Counted from the first letter of the stretch, positions 49,222 through 60,480 are shown. The stretch: 64,000 bases of DNA from Onthophagus taurus (GCF_036711975.1 NC_091967.1:30667501-30731500), one strand, 5' to 3'. Program-made: numbers and translations. The notes: generated from the sequence alone by a model not told the origin.

Positions 49222-49756
49222 TTAGTGTAGTTTTTTTACAGTCTGGATACAGATTTCTATGTTCCTGATAAGTCCATTAAAATCTTGCATTAATTTAACA
49301 GTTCTTTCAGCAGTGTCATTTACGACCTTCAAACGATTTATTCGTCTTCTAGTTTCCAAAAAAGTAGGATTGTCACCCCAAGAAGATATATCTTCCCGAA
49401 GAAAACTGTCATCGATCTGCAGTCGAGATAGAAATTGTTTGCTTCTTTGAGTCACAAAATCATCCAGCGTCATATCTGAAAGAAAGGAAAAACAGTTTAA
49501 ATAAGCAAAAACTAAGCCACGAAACTTGGAAAAAAAGAAACAAGAAAATATTAAGCTTACTAAACAAATTTTGCGTAATTTCTTCCTTCGATGGGACATA
49601 GCCTTTAACGGAATGTGAACTGTCGTCTCTGTTTAAATTATTTATCATTTTTGTCTTGGTTTTGGAATCAACTTCTTCATCAAACAGTGATAACATGACT
49701 GTTTCTTCACCCAAATACCATAAATGATGAACAAACTTGCTTATGGATTCAGCCAT
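49222..49756 (-). pseudogene. Two-exon fragment of an uncharacterised protein
   Basis: Exon 1 starts at ATG 49756 (MAESISKFVHHLWYLGEETV, then MLSLFDEEVDSK) and ends at a GTAAGC donor near 49561. Exon 2 opens after TTTCTTTCAG near 49475 (MTLDDFVTQRSKQFLSRLQI, WGDNPTFLETRRRINRLKVV, NDTAERTVKLMQDFNGLIR) and stops at 49222. The intron is about 85 nt. The conserved-looking WYLGEETVMLSLFDE and NDTAERTVKLMQDFN blocks resemble an uncharacterised protein recurring in invertebrate repeats. I do not know its function. The C-terminus looks shorter than I would expect for the family. It may be transposon-derived. Confidence 0.5.
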
Positions 49757-50102
49757 TTTCAATTTAATATAATTAAAAAATTAAAAATTTAAGGAAGTAA
49801 AAATTAAATTATTTTTTAAATTAAATTAAATAATAGTATTGTTACCACCCCCGAGCGTGAGGTGGTAAGAGGCCTCCGAGTATATTCTCGGAGAAGGGTA
49901 TTCTCCTCGGGTCCACTCTTTATAGGAGCCTCGTAACGTTTTCAAGTGTGTCAAAAGACAAGAGGGAAAGGAGCAAGCGGAGGATGTAAAAAAAACAAAA
50001 TGCAAAAGGTAAATAAAACTTTGAATTAATTAATGACAATACTTTAATTTATTTTCTTTTAGACACAAATCAAATACAAAAGAAAACAGTAAATAATTCT
50101 AT
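49757..50102. other. Unassigned AT-rich stretch
   Basis: Low-complexity AT sequence and a short hairpin near 49874-49900 (cctccgag...ctcggag). No gene. Confidence 0.4.
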
Positions 50103-50464
50103 CTATAGTCCAGCCGTCGAATTTGTGCAGTGATAAATCACCGTGACAGGTAGGTAAATTTCTCACATCGTCGGTCACCCTGTCCGGATTCGTCAAAGTA
50201 AGTGTCCACACCCCTTCTGGGGGTAGCGCACTGAGCGCGTTACTGGGGACAAAAAAATAATAAAAGCCGCCGACGCACTGTGAACGGTATTCATAACTTC
50301 TTATCTGACTGTAAAGGCAGGTATATTCTCGTATAGTGTAGCTGCGCCTTATAGATCCTGGTGGGAGTAGGCGGTTACATAACGAAGGAACCGACTACCC
50401 CTTTTTTTTGTAAGTACCTGTCACTGTGATTTACCACTGCACAAATTCGACGGCTCGACTATAG
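50103..50464. mobile_element. MITE with 50-bp inverted termini
   Basis: CTATAGTCCAGCCGTCGAAT (50103, continuing about 50 bp) is repeated inverted at 50415-50464 with about four differences. The length is 362 bp, with no coding capacity. TA at the edges fits a Tc1/mariner-type MITE. The centre is GC-richer than its surroundings. Confidence 0.85.
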
Positions 50465-50739
50465 TACTAAAATAATTTTTTTTTTTGGGTTGATTGATAC
50501 CTGGCTTTCTTCTCTTATTTTTCTCTTTTTTTTAGTCTTTTCCACTTTTCACTCCCACACTTTACCCACGTCTCTACTCTAACCTTACCTCTAACTTCTT
50601 CTTCTCTACTCCCTAACTTCTTTTTCTCTCCTCTTCTCACGAGTCCCTCATCCGTTGTCCCCACTCGCAAAATATTTCTGTACTTCCCCGAATTTAATAT
50701 ATAAATCTTTTCTGACTTGTTACAGTATTAAATATTATA
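50465..50739. other. Pyrimidine-rich stretch, nothing recognised
   Basis: Strongly CT-rich at 50500-50660 (ttctctc-type tract). No gene. Confidence 0.4.
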
Positions 50740-50741
50740 TA

Positions 50742-52101
50742 CACTGTTGGACATAATTCACGAGCACACCCTATATAATCTGAACGCGTGAAGATAAATC
50801 CATGATATTTGCGGAGCACAAAGGTTTACTGTAGACGAGTTTATTCATCGAGTTGTTCCGTCGCGGCATTGTTGACTGAGCCGCTCTTCCAAGTGGAACA
50901 TTCCGTCGCTATGGAGACCGAACTGGATGGAAAATACCGGTCGTTTTTAGTGTGGTGTGAGGAACCACATTGTTATCGTACTCTGTGCGTAATGGATGGG
51001 CGATCACGTTACTTAAGCGAGGAATGTTTGAGGGTATGCACATTGAGGGTGTATCGTTCCGTGAAATTGCGCGTCGCTTCGACCGGTGGTTATCGGCACT
51101 GCAACGGGCATGGCGAGAATGGTCTGAGGTAGGACAAAGGTACCTTCAGCCGCGGCCGGGAGGGCCCTGCGTGACGCCAGCACACGAGGATCGCGCTCTT
51201 GTGCTCAGCGCTTTAGCGTTGTGTGAGTCCTCCTCAAGGCAACTTGGAGCTGTTTGGCCACCGGCAGGGGAAGGCGCACTCACTACGCGAACTTTACGGC
51301 GGCGTTTGGTAGATAGTGGACTGCGCGTGCGTCGTGCGAAACAGCGGATTCCAGTAACATCCGAGCACCGCAGCATACGTCACGAATGGGTCAACGCTAG
51401 GTATTAGTGGGTTGCCGAGTAGAGGGACATTTTGTTTTCCGACGAATCAAGATTCGAATTGAGCACCGGTGATGCGCGAATTTTAGTTCGTCGGAGACGT
51501 GGTGATCGTCTACTCGAGCAGTGCGTGCAAGAATGCCCTATCCACCGACAACCCAGCATTATGGTTTGGGGTGCTATTACACACATGGTGGACGTACACG
51601 TCTGCTGCGTATATAGCAGACTATGACGGGTCAACGATACGTAGATGAGGTGCTACGGTCCGTTGCTACAGCACATCGGGCGTGTTGTACAGACTTTTGT
51701 GGAAGAGCATCATATACGAATGCTTCCATGGCTAGCTCGGTTTCCGCATCTGAATCCGATCAAACATGTTTGGGAAATGACTGGTCGGAGACTTCTACGT
51801 TATCCGGCTTCCTCGGCTAACGTTGAGGAGCTATGGAGGCGAGTTGAGGTGGCATGGTTGGCCATCCCTCTTGCTACAATACAGCGACTTATTGACTCCA
51901 TGCTACGTCGTATAGCGATGGTACGCGAAGCTCACGGGGGATACTCTCGCTATTGATGTTTCTCCTCCCAGCAGAGTTGTGCCGCTCTCCATGTAAGAGT
52001 AAGTTACACTACTTTAGTACTACTTCCATACCAAATTTTATTGCGCTAGACACACGCGTTCAGATTATACAGGGTGTGCTCGTGAATTATTTCCAACAGT
52101 G
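50742..52101 (+). mobile_element. Tc1-like element with 49-bp inverted termini
   Basis: CACTGTTGGACATAATTCAC (50742, continuing to about 50790) matches the inverted right end (to 52101) with about two differences in 49. TA duplications lie at 50740-50741 and 52102-52103. The length is 1,360 bp. It contains a frame-broken transposase on the plus strand. Confidence 0.92.
50970..51956 (+). pseudogene. Tc1-like transposase, frameshifted
   Basis: The N-terminal helix-turn-helix region (LLKRGMFEGMHIEGVSFREIARRF) and second HTH (TLRRRLVDSGLRVRRAKQR) lie in one frame. A stop near 51407 is followed by the catalytic FSDESRFELSTGDARI (first Asp) and SIMVWGAI. The last part in another frame has VEEHHIRMLPWLARFPHLNPIKHVWEM (the P-D-L-N-P-I-E-x-x-W block with D replaced by H and E by K) and ends at 51956. 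Changes at catalytic positions and frameshifts make it inactive. Confidence 0.85.
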
Positions 52102-52293
52102 TAATATATTAAATATTAATAAATTGATAAGGTATTGTGCAAATTTTACTTACTTCCAACTCCTCAAATTTCTTAAACAGGTTCTTCGGTGGTTTTGGTA
52201 GTTCTAGAAAAAAAGAAACAGCTTAAAACTAGTTGAAAATACTTCTCTTTAAGTAGTTTTTTATTTAGCGTATATTAAGTACAGGATAATATA

Positions 52294-53165
52294 CAGGGTG
52301 TCCGTTGAGGTATCCTAGAAACTTTGTGTATGAATTCTATAATTAATTTTAAGCACAAATGATTCTATTCACTTTTCTCGAATTCCAAACGGTTGTTGAG
52401 ATATCGAGGTTTGAAGTTGACAGATCATATGAATAGAATGCTAAACAGTACAACACATTGCTAGGCTGGCTATGGAAAAATTGCGGTTTATTTTAATAAA
52501 AGTTTAATGACACTGCAATTATTAAAGCTGCTCAATGTGACCACCGCCTTGTGCAATGCATAATTCAATCCTTTGTCGGAGCTCTCGTTTCCAGTTGTAG
52601 TTCTCCATATTGTTTTTTACCTCTCGAAACGCTGCATGAATGTTTTGTATAAGTGTCTTCACATGTCGTCACATGAAAAAATCTAATGGGGTGAGATTCG
52701 GAGATCATGGTGGCCAAGCAATGGGACCACCACAACCTATCCATCGATTTGGATACTGTTCATTGAGGAAATTCGTGACAATTCTTGCATAATGGGCGGG
52801 AGCACCATCATGTAAAAAGAACATTGTTCTTCTAATTTGAATAGGAATGTCCTCAAGTAATAGAGGTGGATCGTTCTCCAAAAAAGCCTGGTACATTTCG
52901 CTGTTCAAATTTCCGTCGAAAAAATGCGATCCAATAACAACATTATTAATTATTCCAGCCCAAACATTTACGAAGAATCTGCTCTGGAAATGGGTTTCTC
53001 GGACAGCATGAGGGTTTTCGAATCTCCACAAATGTTCGTTATGAAAATTGTTGATTCCATCTCTAGTAAATGTAGCTTCGTCACAAAAAAGAGTTCTTGA
53101 AAGAGTATTCAGACTATTTCTCCACCATTCACAAAGGAGAACTCTTTGGGAACTCGCTCGTAAAT
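52294..53165 (-). pseudogene. Mariner-like transposase fragment with one terminus
   Basis: The left end TA|CAGGGTGTCCGTTGAGGT (52294) is a mariner-type terminus. The minus-strand coding runs 53165 to 52522: FQSRFFVNVWAGIINNVVIG, RRTMFFLHDGAPAHYARIV (second Asp block), NRWIGCGGPIAWPP, and after frameshifts KRELRQRIELCIAQGGGHIE at the C-terminus. The N-terminal half is missing at 53165, where a hAT fragment abuts. Related in type, but not identical, to the mariner at 62440. Confidence 0.82.
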
Positions 53166-53169
53166 CCGA

Positions 53170-53523
53170 TCATATTTTCTTTGTAAGGAATACTCCCTTT
53201 TTCAAAAATTCTTTGCAATCTTGATGTAATACAACGGCACTGCAATGTGTTACAGGTAACAGACACAAGAAGTTGTCTTCAACTTTGAACTTCACTGCAG
53301 TTCTTACAACAAGAGCCATGTGTTTAATGGTAGACTGATCTGTGCTCTCATCAGCTATCACTGAGAATTTTTCTTTCCGCAATAGATCTAATAATTTTTC
53401 ATAAGAAACTTTTCCAGTTACATTTGTAATGATAGCATGTGCTTTTGTTCTTCCGAAGGTGAGTTGTTTTGCTAGTTCTGAATCTAGACATATTGATTGT
53501 ACAAGATTCTTCATGTCATCCAA
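53170..53523 (-). pseudogene. hAT transposase fragment
   Basis: Minus strand: TFGRTKAHAIITNVTGKVSY, KLLDLLRKEKFSVIADESTD with the first catalytic Asp, QSTIKHMALVVRTAVKFK. This is the start of the DDE region of a hAT group different from the one at 19572-31333. Both sides are truncated. Confidence 0.75.
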
Positions 53524-53582
53524 AAGATTATAATAATAGGACTACTAATCATTTATTATAATAATAGTTATTTATGTACCAA

Positions 53583-53677
53583 GTCGGCAAAGTGATGCTT
53601 TATCGAACGAGTCTGAGTTTGCGAGTCGAGCGAGCGAGGCGAGTAACAGGCGAGTTCGATAAAGACACTTTGCTGAC
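53583..53677. repeat. Inverted repeat (about 25-bp arms)
   Basis: gtcggcaaagtgatgctttatcgaac (split as 53583-53608) pairs with gttcgataaagacactttgctgac (53654-53677), with a GC-rich cgag-repeat loop. It could be a small element end or hairpin; no coding. The surrounding 53524-53820 holds no gene. Confidence 0.7.
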
Positions 53678-53814
53678 GTGTTGCATACAACATTTTATCG
53701 CCAACCGCAAAATTTAACGATATGAAGATATTCTAACTTACCAATATTATGACATGTGTCAAACGATTTGTTTTGTTAATATACCTCGGTAAAGTTACAC
53801 TATGTATCAAAGGT

Positions 53815-53895
53815 CGGTAATATAGTGGAGAGGGAAGTGCGCTTTCATACAGAAGGTACCGGGTTCAAATCCAGCTGTTCAACGGCATTTTTTTC
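53815..53895 (+). repeat. tRNA-like Pol III promoter boxes (possible SINE head)
   Basis: A B-box-like GGTTCAAATCC lies at 53862-53872, with an A-box-like tatagtgg about 35-40 nt upstream. The T-stem has mismatches and no full cloverleaf forms, so this is not a functional tRNA. It may be the head of a tRNA-derived SINE. Confidence 0.35.
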
Positions 53896-54179
53896 AAATT
53901 GACAGCAATTAGCGGCAGGTAAAGTACTTTTATGTACTCATAGCATCTAGATACCTATTTCCCGCACAGGGAGGACATGCGGGAAACGCGTTTTCCCGCA
54001 CAAATGCTTTTTGTTACCTCAACTAACAGGAATATTTAATGACCAAATGTGCATGTATATAAGAAAAGGTTAATAAGAACGTTTTATACATTCGTGTGCA
54101 GATAACACAGTTTTAAAATATTAAAAAAAATCTATAAAAATCAATTTGCAATCAATAAAATCAATATTGACGTTTTGAA

Positions 54180-54560
54180 TTTCGGTTGATTTTTTCCTTC
54201 CAAAAACGCCACATGCACTCATATCGTCACACAGGGACGTTTTATAGAATACATATAGAATACATAAACTGATAAACAAAATACAACACAAAACCAATTT
54301 ATCTAATAGCACTACTCTAACCAATAACAAAAAAGTGAACGATACAACATATAGATCAATATCATTTCCTGGAAAAATTTCCCACAAAATTAAAAACGTA
54401 TTTAAACAATACGATATATGTTTATCTTTTAAAACAAAAAATACTCTAAGAAATATTCTAATAAATAACAAAAAATCTAAAAATAACCTCGCTATAACTC
54501 CAACCCTCCAACCGCGCTGTGTTATAACACGTGAAAATACAGATAATACCTAAAAAATAT
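54180..54560 (+). pseudogene. Second Penelope-like fragment (linker before GIY-YIG)
   Basis: The plus-strand frame reads NDTTYRSISFPGKISHKIKN, VFKQYDICLSFKTKNTLRNI, LINNKKSKNNL. This is the region that precedes the GIY-YIG nuclease in Penelope proteins (compare ISxKIxxxFKxYxI...FKTxNTL). The nuclease itself is missing: the sequence jumps to a Penelope-like 3' end (54560-54750) with a hammerhead-like motif. Confidence 0.65.
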
Positions 54561-54668
54561 TCATGTTGGAGAATTTTTTAATTTATGTGTATAGTTTCTG
54601 ACATAAGTTTATTTGTATTATTGTATTCTATTTAATTTTGATTTAATTGTACGTTATGTAGACGTCTT

Positions 54669-54692
54669 CTGAGGACGACCAAGTGGTCGAAA
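54669..54692 (+). ncRNA. Hammerhead-ribozyme-like core, second copy
   Basis: CTGAGGA (54669-54675), then stem CGACC/GGTCG (54676-54680 with 54685-54689) around AAGT, then AAA (or GACC/GGTC plus GAAA). The layout and the same CTGAGGA core match the motif at 41712. It lies at the 3' end of the second Penelope fragment. Confidence 0.45.
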
Positions 54693-54750
54693 TCGATTAG
54701 GACAATTAAAATAAATCAACATCAAACAGTATATTAAGAGAAATTTTAAT

Positions 54751-57750
54751 TCAATTGTCATGCAACTTATCGTTCAAAATGAATGCAGGTTTTAAACGAT
54801 CTATGCTGATGGTATCATGTAAGTTATTACGAAGAATCTTAAAGGTTTTTTCATATTTTTTAATAACCTTATAAGGTCCATCATAACTAAAATTAAGTGA
54901 AGGTCGACGACCTTCGATTCTAACAAAAACATAATTTGAATTAAATAAATCTTTATGAATAAAAGGTTTTGATTAACAATGGAATGATGAAGAAATTGGC
55001 TTAATTGCGGAGAAACTCTGTCGCAAATTTGATAAAAGTGGTTCAATTTCCACTTGTGAGGTAGAAGTAATAAAGAATTCTCCGGGCAATCGGAGTGTTT
55101 GACCGTATACTAATTCAGCGGAAGTACAACCGAGATCCTCTTTTAATGTAGATCGTAGTCGTAATAAAATGAGTGGAAGAGCGTCGTTCCACTTTTTACC
55201 AGAACTACTAGCAGTAATAGCGGTTTTGAGAGTTCGGCGAAATCTCTCTAAAATACCATTACTTTGTGGATGGTATGTGGAAGTGTGTATTTGATGGATA
55301 CCAAGTATTTTATTAAATTGAGAAAAAAGTTTGGATTCAAACTGTTTGCCTCGATCATGGGTAATAGTGTGAGGTATACCGAATCTTGAAAAATGATGAC
55401 GAAGTAATGTAGTCGCTATGGTGGAAGAGGTTATATCTTTGAGGGGAAACGCTTCAGGCCATCGAGTAAACCGATCAATAACGGTTAGTATGTAAGTACA
55501 ACCAAGTGATGGGGAAAGAGGACCAATTAAATCAATATGTATATGTTCAAATCTACCTCTCGGAATGGGTATGTTCTGAGGAGGAGATTTGATATGTCTA
55601 TGAACTTTCGCTTGTTGGCAATTTAGACAAGCTTTTGTCCATAATTGAATGTTTCTAGACATGTGAGGCCAAAAGAAGCGAGATTTAAGATTGTGAAGTG
55701 TTGATCGAATGCCAGATTGAGTTAAATTATGAAATTTATCAAAGAAATCTTTTCTCAAATTTTTAGGAATATAAATTCTGTTTGAAGTTAAAGAAGTTTC
55801 ACACCAAACTTTGCATTTTGTATTTGCAACCGTTTGAAGAGATAATTGGTATGGAGTATTGGTCGAAAATTGATTGCGTAGAAGATGATTTAACTCGTCA
55901 TCTTTGACTTGGGCTGCTCGTATGTCCTCAGGCGATGGATAATTAGATGAAAGGGATTCAATAGTGATTCGTGACAAAGCATCGGCTACAATATTAGAGT
56001 CACCTTTAATAAATTTGATATCTGAGGTAAATTGTGTTATATAATTTAGGTAACGGGTTTGGCGAGGAGTTTTATCTGCAAGACTAAAAAAGGAATTTAT
56101 TAACGGTTTGTGATCAGTAAAAATTGTAAAATGATTTCCATGTAGGTAATGCTTAAAAAATTTAATGGCGGAATAAATTGCCAATAATTCACGATCAAAA
56201 GTGGAATATTTCGATTGAGTAGAAGTGAGCTTTTTTGAATAAAAAGCAAGTGGTGCTGTAAAATTATCAACTGCTTGCGAAAGAACGGCTCCCATAGCAG
56301 TGTCGGAAGCGTCTGTGGTTAAATGTAAAGCAGCACCAGGGCAAGGATGAGCTAAAGCGATCGAATTTGCTAAAGCACTTTTGGCCGAAACAAAAGAATT
56401 GGAATTTTCTTGAGACCAAAGTATAAGTTGTGTTTTGGAACGAAGGGAAGTTGCCAAATTATAAAGAGGTCGTAATATCTCTGAAAAATTTGGTACGAAC
56501 CTGTGAAAGTAGTTTATCATCCCTAAAAATCTTTGAAGTTCCTTTAAATATGTAGGTTTTGGAAAATCATTAATAGATTTTACTTTCAATTGAGAAGGGC
56601 GGATTCCTTCTGAAGAGATTTCATGCGCAAGGAAATCTAAAGAGGAAACTCCAAAAAGACATTTTGATGGTTGGATATTGATACCGTAAGCGCTTAACCT
56701 CTCAAAGAGTGTTGATAAGTGAAGTAAATGGTCTTCTTCGTTTTTACTTGCGACAAGGATATCATCCAAATAGACAAAAATGAAATCTAGACCAGAAAGT
56801 ACTTCGTTCATGAAGCGTTGGAACGTTTGGGCGGCATTTTTGTGGCCAAACGGCATTCTCAAAAATTCGAATAAGCCAAATGGTGTTGAAATCGCTGTTT
56901 TGGGAATATCTTCTTCAGCCACAGGTACCTGATGGTATGCACATACAAGATCGACTTTAGAAAATATTGTACAACCATGAAGATGCAGATTGAAGTCATG
57001 GATATGAGGTAATGGATAGCAATCAGGTATTGTGGCAAGGTTCAATTGACGATAGTCGCCACATGGCCGCCAATCATTCGAATCTTTTTTAGGCACCATG
57101 TGCAATGGGGAAGAAACTTTTGAAGAAGATGGCCGACAGATTCCAAGTGATTCCATGTGTTCAAATTCTTTTTTAGCGATAGAAAATTTTATGGGGTCTA
57201 AACGTCTTGGACGACAAAACGGCAAGTGAGTGTTTGTAATGATTCGATGTTGCGTTGTGTGTTTAATTGGAGATAAAAAATTAGGTGATGAAGTTAATTT
57301 TGGGAAAGATTTAACGAGAGAAGTGAATTTAGTTTCGATAGAGAAGAGTTTGGGTATTGGTATAAAAGATTTTTTGATGCTACCTATTGAAGATAATTTG
57401 GTAGTATTATCAATTAAACGACGATTTTTGATGTCGACGATAATGTCGAATTTGTTTAAGAAATCAGCGCCAATAATTGGTTTGTTAACATCAGCAATTG
57501 TGAAAATATGTGGAAAATTTCTTCTTAATTGCAATGTTAATGTTGACAATTTTTTTCCATAGGTAATTATTGGCGTACCATTTGCAGCCGTTAATGTAGA
57601 AATGGTATCTCTCTTATGTTTACGAAAGAATTTATAAGGCAGCACAGAGATGTCTGCTCCTGTATCAATCAGAAAATTTAAATTGGATTGGTTATCGTAA
57701 ACATAAAGACGAGAACTGATTTGATTAATTATCGGGTGCGTTCGTCGTTC
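54751..57750 (-). pseudogene. pol: Gypsy pol (protease, RT, RNase H, integrase), nearly intact
   Basis: One long frame. Protease [15 protein letters not shown] near 57665. [53 protein letters not shown] and active site [13 protein letters not shown]. RNase [19 protein letters not shown] and [10 protein letters not shown]. Zinc finger region with [12 protein letters not shown]. Integrase core: [43 protein letters not shown] single in-frame TAA at 54973-54975 cuts off the last about 70 codons, which continue in the same frame to SIDRLKPAFIL and a TGA at 54751-54753. Pol would copy and insert the element. The stop makes this copy probably inactive. The protease may be read through from gag. Confidence 0.92.
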
Positions 57751-57869
57751 ATTGAATTGTTTTGAATCAAGTTTTGAATTTATTGAATTGTTGTTCTCTA
57801 GCGAAACTTGTTTCAGTTTTTTTGGTTCTGTGAAGATGATTTGAAAGATTTGTCTTTAAAGGAATTATA

Positions 57870-58283
57870 AAACACATTCTTTTTCGCAGTTTCGTGCTTT
57901 ATCGCCATACTTGGAATGATAATAACAAATATGGTTTTGACGTTGCCTGGAAGAACTTCTTGGACGAGGTGATCGATACCTTAACATCTTACAATTATAG
58001 CAAAGATTTGTTGCTATGTCAGGTTCGTTAAGTCGAGCAGCAACAGAGTTAATGCTCGTCTGGATATTTGATTGCCATTGATGAAGATGTCATAAACAAT
58101 CGAAACTATCTCGGTAGGCAAATGCGTAATTACCAAATTATATTTTGTTTTATCATTAGTTATTCTTGACAGGTTGAATTGCGCTTCAATTTGGTGAAAC
58201 CATGCACCTGGATTTGCATTCCAGAAGGGAGGCAATCTAATATTGGTGACAATGTCAACGCTTTGATCACCAGAAGTATTCAT
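57870..58283 (-). pseudogene. gag: Gypsy gag (CsRn1-type), broken
   Basis: From ATG 58283 it reads LPPFWNANPGAWFHQIEAQF and ITHLPTEIVSIVYDIF, the capsid start of CsRn1-type gag. It is frame-broken near 58060. Further on, CYYHSKYGDKARNCEKEC (about 57880-57930) is the CCHC-variant knuckle with His-x-x-Tyr/Phe-Gly spacing typical of this clade. The middle of gag is apparently shortened. Confidence 0.8.
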
Positions 58284-58639
58284 GATTGTGGTAGGATACT
58301 TATTTAGGTTTAAATAATTATATTGCTGATCAACACTTATTAACCCTTACCAGAAATCGAAATACCTGCAATGTAGGTTTCGTCTCTAAAAATCCGGATG
58401 TAGACTCGTGGATGGTCGCTGGATAGGTATCACCAAGTCGTTGTGGAAAAATAGCAGGCTCGGTCAGTGGTGCGAGGTTGGGGAGAATTGGATGAAGAAA
58501 ACGACGAAGACAATTCTAATTTACGTCAAATCTTTTACTTCTTTCTACAAAACGTCGGGTTCTTATTGGTTCTTATAACTTAACGTTGGGTTACTTCTTT
58601 TTCGATGTCGGGTTAGTTCTTGTTCGGAGTCACCAATTT
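58284..58639 (-). other. Gypsy leader and primer-binding site
   Basis: Untranslated. Directly inside the LTR, on the minus strand, lies TTGGTGACTCCGAACAAG (58639 downward), a PBS-like sequence close to the TGGTGACCCCGAC type used by CsRn1 elements (tRNA-Trp). No gene. Confidence 0.6.
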
Positions 58640-58839
58640 GTGGGACAATTTAAAAAGAGAGTAAAACCAATTTGCGTTACAACGTGACTTGACTTTTTAT
58701 TTTATAATAATAATAATAAACAACACTTTTTGTATCTCTATGGATTTACAATTTTTGTTAAAAAAGAACTTATTACTATGATTTATATTTTGATGAATTC
58801 ATTTATGATTTTTAATTTATAATTGTGGTGGTTGCCACA
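58640..58839 (-). repeat. CsRn1-like Gypsy 5' LTR
   Basis: 200 bp, TGTGGCAACC...TGTCCCACA on the minus strand. It matches the solo LTR at 44197-44395 almost base for base in opposite orientation. It abuts P-element coding sequence at 58840. Confidence 0.92.
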
Positions 58840-60480
58840 CGGTGTTACCTGGATCATTGCCCAGCAGGATTTGATATGAAAGAAGGAAATCGTCACCATC
58901 GTCCTTACAATTCGTCCCAATGCCACAACGATCAGTATTACTTAGAATAACTGTCTTGTAACCATCGACAAACTGAGAGGTGGATGGTTTCGTATTACCA
59001 CCACATCTTGCAACACTAAAGATATTCTCTAAAGGGTCCTGATTTAAAGATCTCAAAGTGAGATGCTCAAAACCCATCCCCTTTAAAGAATTCCATAAAT
59101 ATCGTACATTGCCAATAGTTGCTAACAGTAGCTTGATCGTTGGCGGATTTCCTACACACTTACCACCGGAATAGAATTTAATACAATTTAACTGCCTCCT
59201 AGCACTATCCCAAAATGCAAGATGTTGGGAGTTCTAGTTAATTGGCACGCTAAAGGCTTTGTGGAGCTAGAAACCGAATTCATGGAATCAAATAAGTCAT
59301 CCATGAACTTGACGAATATCGCTGTTCCCGCAGCATCCATAACACCTGTCTTCGATAGAATGTTTAGGAGGGAAGCGGTGGACCGGCTGAAAACTTGCGC
59401 GGCAAGTTTTAACATCATCTTCTGACGGTTAGTAGGATTTACGTGGGTAATCGTGAGCTTGGTAGCTCTGAATGCTCCACTATCCCCATCTAACTCGTAC
59501 AGCCTATGAAGGTCGCTCCACTTGACTGTTTTTCCTTCGAATACAATACCTTTGGTCATCAAATTATTACTCATGCTTTTCAGCATGTGAGGGACATCAA
59601 AAAGATGAATAATTTGGTGGCCATCAATACTGTATACGAAGTGATTACCCTCTCTACCACATTCTACCGAAAGGCTACGCAAGGCGGCAACGTTCCACGA
59701 GCCGCCATCGTATACAGATGCTACGATGCGAAATTCAGTTAGTTTATGAACTGCTCGTACTACTTGCATGATCAATGCTTTGAGTATTGTTTTGAGTATA
59801 TTGATTCGCAGCTGCATGCGCAAAATAGAAAGCAACTGGTTGCTTCCACATTTTCGCAACGCCACGAATCGTAAACACCAAAACATGATCAACAAGTTTA
59901 TGACCTCGTTCTGTCCTTGTCTCCACAAATCTTTCAACATGCTAACTATTGTCCGTTACAATCAAACTTAAATTCTTCCCGATGTTCATCTCATCAAAGA
60001 TAAGTATGCAGTAACGTTCATGCAGCGGCATTTGACTTGAAATATTCTTCAAGTGACAAAACAGTTTTTCATTAATACCACAAAAAAGTGACAGAACCTC
60101 AACGTTGTCACTGACAGAAGACATAGGATTTTTTTCAAATATCTGTAGCAACGAGGGCCATGTTTGTAAATTGACAAAAACAGTGCCTTTTCCTCGTTGC
60201 TGTAGCGCCGAGCCTTCTTGGTTTTTGCAAAATTTCTGAGAAGTGATGCTACAAATAATCTCAGAACCTTTGGCAAAGAATTAATATTTTTGATTTTTGA
60301 TGTGCGCTGGTTTGAACGCTCTTCTATATTACGGAGCAGTTTAGATTTTGTTGAAGTGCTCAGGGTGGATCTTCTTGATACGGGAGTACCCGAGCGACTT
60401 ATACCAGCAGCACGTTTTTGTCGTTTTGGGCCATTCAAAATAGAGTGTACATTCGGTACACTCTGTTTTTCGATTCGCAA
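58840..60480 (-). pseudogene. P-element (THAP9-like) transposase, multiply broken
   Basis: Pieces in order on the minus strand. 60480-60190: VPNVHSILN and KKARRYSNEEKALFLSIYKH, GPRCYRYLKK. 60151-59942: MPLHERYCILIFDEMNIGKN, the catalytic Asp region. 59926-59744: VDHVLVFTIRGVAKMWKQPV. 59700-59188: YSIDGHQIIHLFDVPHMLKS, VKWSDLHRLYELDGDSGAFR, ATKLTITHVNPTNRQKM, KLAAQVFSRSTASLL. 59077-58840: LTLRSLNQDPLENIFSVARC, then a Cys-containing tail. Frames change at least four times. The N-terminal THAP zinc finger was not found. It is cut at 58840 by the Gypsy LTR. Confidence 0.88.

Larger units (their letters stand above)
54751..58839 (-). mobile_element. CsRn1-like Gypsy retrotransposon, 3' LTR missing
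   Basis: 5' LTR at 58640-58839, PBS-like TGGTGACTCCGAAC directly inside it, leader, gag fragments (57870-58283) and pol (54751-57750), all on the minus strand. The expected 3' LTR left of 54751 is absent; a Penelope fragment abuts instead. The element inserted into a P-element transposase gene. Confidence 0.88.

Noticed and set aside
49222-49599. The long minus-strand frame starting MSHRRKKLRKIC as a protein start
   Set aside because: Its first half is intron sequence between GTAAGC and TTTCAG; only the part from MTLDDF is coding-like.
53815-53895. Functional tRNA gene
   Set aside because: A good B box, but a poor T-stem and no full cloverleaf.
54121-54471. A minus-strand hydrophobic open frame as a membrane protein
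   Set aside because: It is the reverse of a Penelope coding fragment and AT-rich sequence; the plus-strand frame has recognisable Penelope motifs.
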